DNA from: Methanosphaera sp. | GTDB lineage: Archaea; Methanobacteriota; Methanobacteria; Methanobacteriales; Methanobacteriaceae | Direction: 5' to 3' | NCBI GenBank assembly: GCA_017430835.1 | Contig: JAFRMD010000072.1 | Coordinates: 1 to 51,571, forward strand | DNA: 51,571 nt | Shown here: positions 36,996 through 44,814 of the stretch, one piece after another | Layout of the letters: the number at the start of each line of letters is the position of its first letter | Numbering within the stretch: position 1 is the first letter of the stretch | Notes under the pieces: generated by a model | What the model was told of the DNA's origin: nothing | The model's database searches: none | The model's input: the letters and a program-made list of their open reading frames with translations, nothing else | Translations under genes and position numbers: made by a program

Positions 36996-37381
36996 TTAAT
37001 TAACAACTTCATTTATTTTTTAACCTCCATTTTATTCTAGTTTTATTATTTAACTCCATTAAAATTGTTGTTTTTTAATAAATTTTTAATAAATCTTTAT
37101 TTGCTTTAAACTTATTTTAAAAAATTATTTAGTATTTTTAACTCAAAAATTGAAGTTCAATTACTGAAAAATTGCTTCAAAATTGTATTTAAAATTCAAA
37201 TTTTCTTAATTAAAAATTATTTATTTTTTATAAAAATGACAATGATTAATTGCCAATAAAGTATAAAATAAGTATTAACTATTTTATAATTAAAAACGAA
37301 TTATATTAATCAATGAATAAAAAATAAAGAAAATAAATACCAAAAAGTATACTATATATTAGTTATATAAGAACATATGAT
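36996..37381. other. Gene-free AT-rich region between ribC and the orphan gene
   Basis: No gene or clear stem. A TATA-like run (ACTATATATTAG, 37351-37362) stands about 25 bases before the ATG at 37382 of the orphan gene, which suggests a nearly leaderless transcript. Confidence 0.35.
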
Positions 37382-37729
37382 ATGGTAGACTATAACAAAA
37401 AGGAACTGAAACTTAGGCTTTCAACTTTGGATTGCAATACATCAACAAAGTACTATCAACTAACACATACCATTAACGAAAAACAAAAACACCAAATAAA
37501 AGAATACTTCCAGTACTATACACCAGAACATTTCAGTAACTTGGATAAAGTAGCTGGAAATACTACAGGATGGATGTGTAAAAGTCAAGATGTGAAAAAA
37601 GTTGAACAGGTTTTAGGCATAACCGAAACAATTGAAAAACGAAAAGCAAAACTTGACAAACAAGAAAGAAAAAATAATGACACGATTCAAAACATATTTA
37701 ACTCACATGAGTTTGTTTTATCGAAATAA
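37382..37729 (+). CDS. Orphan small protein, unknown function
   Basis: 115 residues, Lys-, Gln- and Asn-rich, with no signal peptide or membrane helix. A mainly helical C-terminal part (KKVEQVLGITETIEKRKAKLDKQERKN) suggests coiled coil, and the N-terminal part has a Cys (TLDCNTS) and a WMCKSQ segment. No domain is recognised. No SD precedes the ATG, and the TATA box 25 bases away fits a leaderless mRNA. Codon use is like its neighbours. It stands between ribC and a large adhesin-like gene, which tells nothing about its job. Confidence 0.4.
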   Translation: MVDYNKKELKLRLSTLDCNTSTKYYQLTHTINEKQKHQIKEYFQYYTPEHFSNLDKVAGNTTGWMCKSQDVKKVEQVLGITETIEKRKAKLDKQERKNNDTIQNIFNSHEFVLSK

Positions 37730-38032
37730 CCATCCTATTCTTTTTTTGTGCGACTTTCTAAATACTCAAATCACAAAAAGCAAAGTCATTCTAAAATTAT
37801 ATCCTATGCATAAACTACTATTTTTAAAACAAAACAATTTTGAAAACACCTTCTTTAGCAATACTTAATAATTAGGAATATAAGTTAACCTAGAATTAAA
37901 ACAATATCCTTAACCAATCAAATAGTCAAATAAAGAATAATCTTTAATTGTATTATATATAAGAACTAATTTTATATTAATTAAAGTATCATGAAAAAAG
38001 GATACTAAAAGACATGGCAGGTGAAAAGGAAG
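37730..38032. other. Gene-free region before the first beta-helix adhesin-like gene
   Basis: No gene supported. It includes a five-codon ATG-initiated minor frame at 37991 (MKKGY) just before the adhesin-like start, which could be a leader but may be chance. Confidence 0.25.
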
Positions 38033-40564
38033 ATGAAACTCAAGAATATTCAAAAGCTTCTCTTATTAGCAGCAATCACAATACTGCTTGTTGGACTAGC
38101 AAGTGCAGCCACAACAAACAAAACCAGCGCAACCAAGAACACACAAACAATTGAAAAGACCATTAAAAGCCAACACCATACAATAAAAGAACAGAAAAAG
38201 CAAATAATTAATAAGCACACTTTAACAAAGAAAAACGCTAAACGAGAATCTGAAAAAAATAAAATAGTTAAAAAGGACGAAAAAAACCTGAAAAGCGAAA
38301 ACACCCCGTCACAAGACATTAACGATTATGATGAACTGAAAAATGCAATATATGACAATCCCGGTTCAAATGTTGTAACAGTCAACATAAAAAACAATAT
38401 AACGCTTGGTGGATCACTAGAATTAAATCCGGAAATAACCCTATTGACAATCAATGGAAACAACAACAAAATTAGTGGAAACCAGGAACACCAATTCTTA
38501 ACCATTGCTTCCGGTAAAACTGTTACAATTAACAAGCTCCTAATAACAAATTGTAATGGAACATCAGGAGGATCCATAGACAACAAGGGTACTCTAAAAA
38601 TTTCAGACAGTACACTAAGCAACAGCAAAGCAGAAGAAAATGGGGGAGCAATACTAAATAGGAATGATGCAACCCTAACAATTACAAACTGCACATTAAA
38701 CAACAACACAGCATCCTATAGGTACGGAGGTGCAATCTATAACTATGGAAGTCTAAAAATAACAGACAGCAAGTTATTCGACAACAAAGCTGATGATGAT
38801 GCTGGAGCACTTTATAATGCCGGAAATCTAACGTTGACAAAGAGTAGCCTCTACAACAACACGGCAACAGAAAGTGGAGGGGCAATATTTAATGATGGTG
38901 ATTTCAACATTACAAACACCACATTCAACAACAACATAGCTAGATATGGTGGAGTAATAGACAATTATCGCAACATGATAATAAAAAACACCACATTCAA
39001 CAACAACGAAGCAAGAAACGATTATAGTAGCGAAGGAGCAGTTCTTAACAATGGTAAGCTAACAATTACAACGAGTAAATTCGACAACAACAAGGTATTA
39101 GGAAAGTATGGAAACGGAGGAGCAATCGACAACACGGGCAAAATGAATATTTCAAACTGCACCTTTAACAACAATAAAGCAACAGAAAGCGATGGAAATG
39201 GAGGAGCAATATCAAACAGGTTCTGGAGTACTTTAACAATATATAACTGCACATTAGAAAACAATGAGGCAATAAATGGTGGAGCACTTTATAATGAACA
39301 CAGTACATTCACCATAGACAACAACATATTCAGGAATAACGTTGCTACAGAACTCGGAGGTGCAATCCGAAATTATGCTGGAGACGACAGTATAATTATT
39401 AACAATGATTTCATTAACAATTCTGCCAATAAAGGTTCTGCCATAAATTCTGAGGGTTATATGGATAGATATGAATATGAAAATATTGTTACAGAAACCT
39501 ATTACGGCAAAAACTTAAGCATTAAAAACAACACATTTGTGAAAAACAAAGCAAAAACGAGTGGAAAAGCAATAATTAATGAAGGTAGCAATACATTAAT
39601 TGAAAACAATAGAGGCGATGACATTTCATTAGACAGTTCCACAATTTACATAAAAAATGTAACAAACACCACAATAACAATGAACACCTTTGATGACGGA
39701 AGAAAAAACACTACAATAACAATCTCTTTAAACAATTCAAAACCTTATGTGGATGACAATATTGAAATAACATTCACTTTAAAAGATCAAAACAACAAAG
39801 CAATCCCTAATGGAAAAATCACGGCAACGATTAACGAAAAGAATTATAATTTAACCACGAACGCAAATGGTATTGTAAAATATAACTACAAAGCTGCAAC
39901 AAGTGGAACGCAAAGCATAACTGCCAAATACAATGGAAACACATCATACTTTGCCTGCACAACAAATTTGAAAGTAAGCATTAATAAAATAAACACCACC
40001 TTAACACTCAATCTAAATGCTACAAAATTATACAAGGCAAGTAAAGTAAAAGTTACCATAACTCTAAAAGACATTAACGCAAACAAATTAAAAAACCAGA
40101 AAATAACTGTTAAAATAGGAAGCAACACATACTCCCTTACAACCGACAACAACGCAATAGCAACAAAAACTTACAAAACAACAAAAACAGGCACTATAAA
40201 AGTAACGGCAAACTATGCTGGTTCAACAAAGTATTACAACTCAATCACAACCACAAAAATGAAAGTACTTCCAAAAATAAAAAGCAAACTAACAATTAAA
40301 CTAAGTAAAAGTAAAGTTAAGGTCAAGGATAAAATCAAAGTAAAAGTCACACTCAAAAACAAATCCAATAAAGCAATTAAAAGTCAGAAAGTAGCTATCA
40401 AGATAGGATCCAAAACATACAACAAGAAAACCAACAGCAAAGGTATAATTACATTCAAGTATAAAGTTGTAAAGTCTGCTATTGGCAAAGCCATCAAAGC
40501 AACTTACAAAGGAAACTATATGTACCTTAGTAGTAAAGCAAGCAAAAAGTTACTAAAAACTTAA
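38033..40564 (+). CDS. Large adhesin-like protein: beta-helix (Chlamydia PMP-type repeats) plus Ig-like repeats
   Basis: About 843 residues. A signal peptide (LLLLAAITILLVGLASAATT) is followed by a Lys/Gln/Thr-rich linker. A long parallel beta-helix follows (about 105-540), with repeats of about 24 residues containing GGAI or GGAL and FNNN/YNNN motifs (for example SGGAIFNDGDFNITN), as in polymorphic-membrane-protein repeats and PbH1-type right-handed helices. The last third (about 560-843) has three Ig-like domains, each with VTITLKDxN-type strands and GTIKVTANYAG endings. The ATG at 38033 was chosen over the GTG at 38021 on SD spacing (AGGTGA). No membrane or cell-wall anchor is seen at the end. 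It follows the Asn/Thr-rich adhesin-like proteins known in Methanosphaera; binding partner unknown. Confidence 0.82.
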   Translation: MKLKNIQKLLLLAAITILLVGLASAATTNKTSATKNTQTIEKTIKSQHHTIKEQKKQIINKHTLTKKNAKRESEKNKIVKKDEKNLKSENTPSQDINDYDELKNAIYDNPGSNVVTVNIKNNITLGGSLELNPEITLLTINGNNNKISGNQEHQFLTIASGKTVTINKLLITNCNGTSGGSIDNKGTLKISDSTLSNSKAEENGGAILNRNDATLTITNCTLNNNTASYRYGGAIYNYGSLKITDSKLFDNKADDDAGALYNAGNLTLTKSSLYNNTATESGGAIFNDGDFNITNTTFNNNIARYGGVIDNYRNMIIKNTTFNNNEARNDYSSEGAVLNNGKLTITTSKFDNNKVLGKYGNGGAIDNTGKMNISNCTFNNNKATESDGNGGAISNRFWSTLTIYNCTLENNEAINGGALYNEHSTFTIDNNIFRNNVATELGGAIRNYAGDDSIIINNDFINNSANKGSAINSEGYMDRYEYENIVTETYYGKNLSIKNNTFVKNKAKTSGKAIINEGSNTLIENNRGDDISLDSSTIYIKNVTNTTITMNTFDDGRKNTTITISLNNSKPYVDDNIEITFTLKDQNNKAIPNGKITATINEKNYNLTTNANGIVKYNYKAATSGTQSITAKYNGNTSYFACTTNLKVSINKINTTLTLNLNATKLYKASKVKVTITLKDINANKLKNQKITVKIGSNTYSLTTDNNAIATKTYKTTKTGTIKVTANYAGSTKYYNSITTTKMKVLPKIKSKLTIKLSKSKVKVKDKIKVKVTLKNKSNKAIKSQKVAIKIGSKTYNKKTNSKGIITFKYKVVKSAIGKAIKATYKGNYMYLSSKASKKLLKT

Positions 40565-40697
40565 CCCCCCCCCTCCCAATCCTTTTAATTCTCTTTTAAA
40601 CACAATATCCGAATATATTGAAAAAATATAAATAATACAACTAATAAAAGGATTCTCATTGATTTAATTATTAATAAAAAATAGGTGAAATAAGAAA

Positions 40698-41876
40698 ATG
40701 ACAAGTAGAAACTTAAAAAAGGTTCTGTTATTAGTTACAATTTGCATCCTCCTTGTAGGATTTGTAAGTGCTACAGAAACCAACAAAACTACTGTTAAAA
40801 ACCATAAAGTTGTTAAAGAAACTGCAAAAACGGTGAGCAAAAGCATTAAAGAACCTGATAATATAGTAACAAATACTAAAAGCATAGCAAAAAAGAATAA
40901 TGAAAAAAATCTAGTAACACAAACAAAAAAAAGTAGTACAAGTAAAACATTCAGTGTATCAACATTTAAAACATTAAATTCCGCTTTAACAAATACAAAG
41001 TATGATACAGTAACGATTAACATCAAATCAAACATAAAATTAAAAGATAATCAGGTTATGACCAATTCAATTAAAAAATTAACCATCAATGGAAACGGAA
41101 ATACTATAAGCGGTGCAAAAAAATATCAATTTTTAGTTACAAAAAATACGGCAACAATTAAAAACCTTAAAATTATTAACTGTTACTCCTCAAGAGGTGG
41201 AGCAATACAAAACGAGGGCACTTTAACAATAAGTAATTGTACTCTAAACTATAACAAAGCTGAAAATAGTGGAGCAATAAACAATGATGGTACATTAACC
41301 ATAAAAAACAGCAAAATAGGTTATAATAAAGCATCAGAAGAAGGTGGAGCCATATCAAATGTTGGTATAGCTTTAAAAATAATTAACAGTGAAATATACA
41401 ACAATATAGCTAACGGATTTGGTGGAGCAATAACTAATGGTGAAAAATTAACAATAAAATCCAGTACCCTAAAAAATAATGAGGGTTATAATGGAGGAGC
41501 AATTAGAAATGATGGAACTTTAGTTATAAACGATTCCGTTTTAAAAAATAACAAGGCAACTGATACTGGAGGAGCAATTGCTCAATACGAATCAAAATTA
41601 ACAATTTATAAATCCAAATTAAACAGCAATAAAGCCAAAACTGGAGGAGCAATCTGGAACGTTGGAAAAACTACAATAAATTACAGTACTTTAAATAAAA
41701 ACAAAGCTACTAAAAATGGTGGAGCAGTATACTCTGAAAAATCCCGATTTATGAATAACTTTACAACAATGACAATTAAAAATAGTAAATTATTGTCCAA
41801 TAGTCCTAATGGTAAAAAAACTGTGGTTAATAAAGGTGGAAAATTCAGTATGGATAAGAAAACTCTTATAAAATAA
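40698..41876 (+). CDS. Adhesin-like beta-helix protein (paralogue of the preceding gene, without Ig domains)
   Basis: 392 residues. Signal peptide KKVLLLVTICILLVGFVSAT, then a Lys-rich linker and a beta-helix with about ten GGAI/GGAV repeats of roughly 23 residues (SGGAINNDGTLTIKNSKIGY and so on). The signal region and linker are clearly paralogous to those of the gene 134 bp upstream. It lacks the Ig-like C-terminus, ending after the helix with a short basic tail. A GGTGA SD lies before the ATG. It may be a shortened paralogue or the remnant of a longer one; the end reads smoothly through KTLIK, so there is no sign of decay. Confidence 0.75.
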   Translation: MTSRNLKKVLLLVTICILLVGFVSATETNKTTVKNHKVVKETAKTVSKSIKEPDNIVTNTKSIAKKNNEKNLVTQTKKSSTSKTFSVSTFKTLNSALTNTKYDTVTINIKSNIKLKDNQVMTNSIKKLTINGNGNTISGAKKYQFLVTKNTATIKNLKIINCYSSRGGAIQNEGTLTISNCTLNYNKAENSGAINNDGTLTIKNSKIGYNKASEEGGAISNVGIALKIINSEIYNNIANGFGGAITNGEKLTIKSSTLKNNEGYNGGAIRNDGTLVINDSVLKNNKATDTGGAIAQYESKLTIYKSKLNSNKAKTGGAIWNVGKTTINYSTLNKNKATKNGGAVYSEKSRFMNNFTTMTIKNSKLLSNSPNGKKTVVNKGGKFSMDKKTLIK

Positions 41877-42025
41877 AATACTGTGATTTTAATAAAGTAA
41901 ATTAAAAAATAATGACTAATCTAATTATATGAACTATTATTGATTTTTCATTTTTCTAGTTTTTTTCTTTTTCATGACATTAAATTGTCCTTTAATGATG
42001 GCATTTCTTAGTATTTAAAATATTC

Positions 42026-42337
42026 TTATCTTCGCCATGTGTTTCCACATTTTGTACATCTGTAGAATATTGTGGTCGCCTCATCCGATTTTCTTGTTTG
42101 AACCATCCACCATTCCAGCTCCCTGTTTTTGCAACGGTAACATAAACCCTTTGTTGTGGGCATTGTATTTACTTTATCTCCAGTAACTATTACTTCATTT
42201 TTGTCAGAAACATCTTCCTGGATTACATATTCATTTTTTTCATCACGTGACAATTGCTTTTCATAGCCACAACTAAAACAATGTAGTATACCCTTACGTG
42301 GCAATAATACCTTTCCACAATCTGGACAAAATTCCAT
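42026..42337 (-). CDS. tfs: Transcription elongation factor TFS (TFIIS homologue)
   Basis: 103 residues with two zinc ribbons: CPDCG at the start with HCFSCG, and CYRCKNREL with RCTKCGNTW near the end. The second contains the RKSDEATTIFY segment, whose Asp-Glu pair stimulates RNA polymerase to cleave backtracked RNA. Length is typical. The start has AGGTGA upstream. It is divergent from rpl15e across a structured 312-bp gap. Confidence 0.93.
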   Translation of the reverse strand: MEFCPDCGKVLLPRKGILHCFSCGYEKQLSRDEKNEYVIQEDVSDKNEVIVTGDKVNTMPTTKGLCYRCKNRELEWWMVQTRKSDEATTIFYRCTKCGNTWRR

Positions 42338-42649
42338 ATTTTCACCTAATTCTTAAAATATTATTTTTAGAATATTTAATTAAAATACTTTTCCAAGGGC
42401 ATATATTAAATAATAGTATGAACAAATATTGTATAGTATATAGATTATATAGTTATATGCTATTGGATAATCTATAATTATTATATGAGAATAGGGAATC
42501 ATCTTCCCAATTTGATGACTGTAATAAGTTAAAAACTATTTCTAGTCAAAATGACTTAGTTTTTATTATTTTTAGGAATTACGATTCCTAAGTACACAAA
42601 AAAAATAAATTGGATGTGGCCGACTGGCTGAACAATGAGGTGTATATTA
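42338..42649. promoter_or_regulatory. Divergent tfs-rpl15e promoter region with stacked hairpins in the L15e leader
   Basis: TATA-like sequence at about 42435-42460. If transcription of rpl15e starts near 42465-42490, its leader would contain three stems: GGGAA/TTCCC (42494-42508); AAAAACTA (42531-42538) with TAGTTTTT (42557-42564), containing an inner AGTCA/TGACT; and an 8-bp perfect stem TTAGGAAT/ATTCCTAA with a UACG tetraloop (42572-42591). Together they form a compact array upstream of a ribosomal protein gene, suggestive of leader control. No gene is in this gap. Confidence 0.4.
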
Positions 42650-43195
42650 ATGTATAAACATATGCAAGACGCATGGAAAAACCCAAGTGAATCATACGTA
42701 AAAGAATTAATGAGAGAAAGATTACCTAAGTGGAGAAGACAACCTGTTATTATCAGAATTGATAAACCAACAAGAATTGACAAAGCTCGAAAATTAGGTT
42801 ACAAAGCAAAAACAGGATATGTTGTTGCAAGAATCAGAGTTAGAAGAGGATCAAGAAGAAAACCTAGATTCAAAAACGGTAGAGATCCAAAAAGAATGGG
42901 TGTTAACAAAATTTCAGGAAGAAAATCCATTCAAAGAATGGCTGAAGAACGTGTTGCACGCAAATACCCTAACTTAGAAGTATTAAATTCATATTGGGTA
43001 TGGGAAGATGGTAAAGCAAAATACTATGAAGTAATCCTTGTTGACCCACAAAGACCTGAAATCCAAAATGACAACAAAATCAATTGGATATGCAGTAAAA
43101 AACACACAAGACGTGCTTTCCGTGGATTAACCAGTGCCGGTAAAAAAGGTAGAGGATTACGTCATAAAGGTAAAGGTGCTGAAAAGGTTAGATAG
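42650..43195 (+). CDS. rpl15e: 50S ribosomal protein L15e
   Basis: About 181 residues. The sequence is the archaeal/eukaryal L15e from [15 protein letters not shown] through [26 protein letters not shown] and the basic tail GKGAEKVR. The ATG at 42650 was chosen because GAGGTG lies before it; an upstream ATG at 42635 would add five residues. First gene of a cotranscribed set: the DUF54 gene begins on the very next base after its stop. Confidence 0.96.
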   Translation: MYKHMQDAWKNPSESYVKELMRERLPKWRRQPVIIRIDKPTRIDKARKLGYKAKTGYVVARIRVRRGSRRKPRFKNGRDPKRMGVNKISGRKSIQRMAEERVARKYPNLEVLNSYWVWEDGKAKYYEVILVDPQRPEIQNDNKINWICSKKHTRRAFRGLTSAGKKGRGLRHKGKGAEKVR

Positions 43196-43624
43196 ATGAT
43201 TCATAACATTTCCTATCGAACTTTTGTTTATGGAACTGAAGATGAACAGAAAGTGATGACTGCCATCAGTCATCTTTTTTCTAACCCATTACCTGAAAAA
43301 ACCATAAATGAAGATCATTTTGGTAATAAAATCATTGTCTTAAGTGAAAAAATTACCAAAAAAAGAGCTAACAAGAATATTGTTTCTTTTTTAAATGAAA
43401 ATTTGTCTGATGAAGATAAAGAAACAATTAAAAAAGAATTAAGTCGCCGTATGGATGAAAAAGGAAATTTATTCCTTCGTTTTGATAAACAATTAGCTTA
43501 TGATGAAGTTCTAAAGTTAACATATCATGGCGATGCAATACATGTTAGAATTAAAATTGCTAGTTATCCAGTAAGTAAAGAAAATGCAATGAAAGTTGCA
43601 GAAAAAATCTTTAACTTCCTGTAA
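43196..43624 (+). CDS. DUF54-family RNA-binding protein
   Basis: 142 residues with the COG1325-like layout (YRTFVYGTEDEQKVMTAISHLF to the C-terminus), a predicted RNA-binding fold often called an exosome-related subunit in archaeal genomes. It has no known catalytic residues. The ATG is right after the rpl15e stop. It is followed by the RNase P protein genes, consistent with an RNA-processing operon. Confidence 0.85.
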   Translation: MIHNISYRTFVYGTEDEQKVMTAISHLFSNPLPEKTINEDHFGNKIIVLSEKITKKRANKNIVSFLNENLSDEDKETIKKELSRRMDEKGNLFLRFDKQLAYDEVLKLTYHGDAIHVRIKIASYPVSKENAMKVAEKIFNFL

Positions 43625-43670
43625 CTAATTCAATTTTTATTTTTAAACCAAAAATTTTAAGGATTTTAAT

Positions 43671-44366
43671 ATGACTATTTTTTACGACTTTAACATTGCA
43701 CCCGACATAGAAGTTATTAAAACATTAGAAGAATTCAATTTTAATGGTGCATGTATATTTTATGATGCAAATTCTTATGATGAAGATACAAAAGAAGCAT
43801 TTAACGAATTGAATGAATCCACTTCTTTAGAATTATATCATGGAGTTTGTATTGATGAAACTAATCCCCAAATATTACGCAAACATGTCCAACGTTACTA
43901 TAAGAAAGTTGATTTAATCATGGCAAATGGCAATAATGAAAAAATTAACAGGTCCATATCCGAATCTCCCCAAATTGACATAATTAATCATCCTTACATA
44001 AATAAACGTAATTGTGGCATTAATCATGTTCTTGCCAAGTTTTTTAAGGAAAACAACATTAGTGTAAATATAAATATTATGGACATTTTATCTAACAGAG
44101 GATTTTATAAGGCTAAGATGTTAAATCAGATAAATCAATTGTTGATGTTGCAGAGAAAGTATGATTTCAGATGTATTCTTAGTAGTGGGAGTACATCATT
44201 TTATGATGTCAGATCTCCTAAAAGTTTGATTTTGTTAAGTCAGCTTATGGACATGGACATGGAATCAGGAAAAAAACTAATATCCGACAACCCTCAAGAG
44301 ATAATTAAAAATATAGGCATTCATAAGAGAAGTGTTGTTGAAGGTGTTAGAATAATAAAAGACTAA
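43671..44366 (+). CDS. rnp3: Ribonuclease P protein component 3 (Rpp30)
   Basis: 231 residues with the PHP-like TIM barrel of archaeal Rpp30, starting MTIFYDFNIAPDIEVIKTL. It is one of the RNase P proteins that mature tRNA 5' ends. SD AAGGATTTT before its ATG. Followed by the Pop5 gene after 29 bp. Confidence 0.88.
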   Translation: MTIFYDFNIAPDIEVIKTLEEFNFNGACIFYDANSYDEDTKEAFNELNESTSLELYHGVCIDETNPQILRKHVQRYYKKVDLIMANGNNEKINRSISESPQIDIINHPYINKRNCGINHVLAKFFKENNISVNINIMDILSNRGFYKAKMLNQINQLLMLQRKYDFRCILSSGSTSFYDVRSPKSLILLSQLMDMDMESGKKLISDNPQEIIKNIGIHKRSVVEGVRIIKD

Positions 44367-44395
44367 ATTAATTATTTTGTATGTTGATTGATAGT

Positions 44396-44749
44396 ATGAA
44401 ACTAAAAATTTTGCCTCCAACACTAAGGGAGAAAAAAAGATACATAGGACTAAAAATCTATTCCCAGGAAAAAATAGAAGAAAGCGATATAATCTATCTA
44501 TTATGGAATAGCATAATAAATACTTACGGAGAAATAGAGGCCAGTAAAATAAACCTTTGGCTAATAGAATCCAAAGAAGTTCCCAACGATAAAAGATTCC
44601 AGTACAACATAATAGTTAAATGCCAAAGAGGATATGAAGACGAAGCAATAACTGCATTCAATACCATAACCCGATTCAGAAAAATAAGAGTAGTTGTCCA
44701 CACCATCAGAACAAGCGGAACAATAAAATCCTTGAAAAATAAAATATAA
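44396..44749 (+). CDS. rnp2: Ribonuclease P protein component 2 (Pop5)
   Basis: 117 residues from ATG 44396, opening MKLKILPPTLREKKRYIGL, the family consensus start; an upstream ATG at 44381 would add five residues, but the SD is weak in both cases. RNP-like fold with strands up to VVVHTIRTSGTIKS. It assists RNase P together with Rpp30. Last gene of the operon: the usual archaeal continuation (psmA, SBDS, exosome genes) is missing, and a minus-strand gene follows. Confidence 0.9.
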   Translation: MKLKILPPTLREKKRYIGLKIYSQEKIEESDIIYLLWNSIINTYGEIEASKINLWLIESKEVPNDKRFQYNIIVKCQRGYEDEAITAFNTITRFRKIRVVVHTIRTSGTIKSLKNKI

Positions 44750-44814
44750 ACTCCTTAAAAACATTAATTATCATATATTATTATATCTTCTTGTATAATT
44801 GATAAAGGCAAATG

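Noticed and set aside
38050..40152. Several long antisense open frames inside the beta-helix adhesin-like gene
   Set aside because: They mirror the repetitive codons of the real gene on the other strand, lack SD sites and give biased hydrophobic translations.
40565..40577. Nine-C tract right after the stop of the first beta-helix adhesin-like gene, considered as a phase-variable run
   Set aside because: It lies outside the coding sequence and after the stop, so slippage would not switch the gene; no role could be supported.
42513..42530. TTGATGA resembling box C upstream of rpl15e
   Set aside because: No matching D boxes downstream; the region is better explained by hairpins in the leader.
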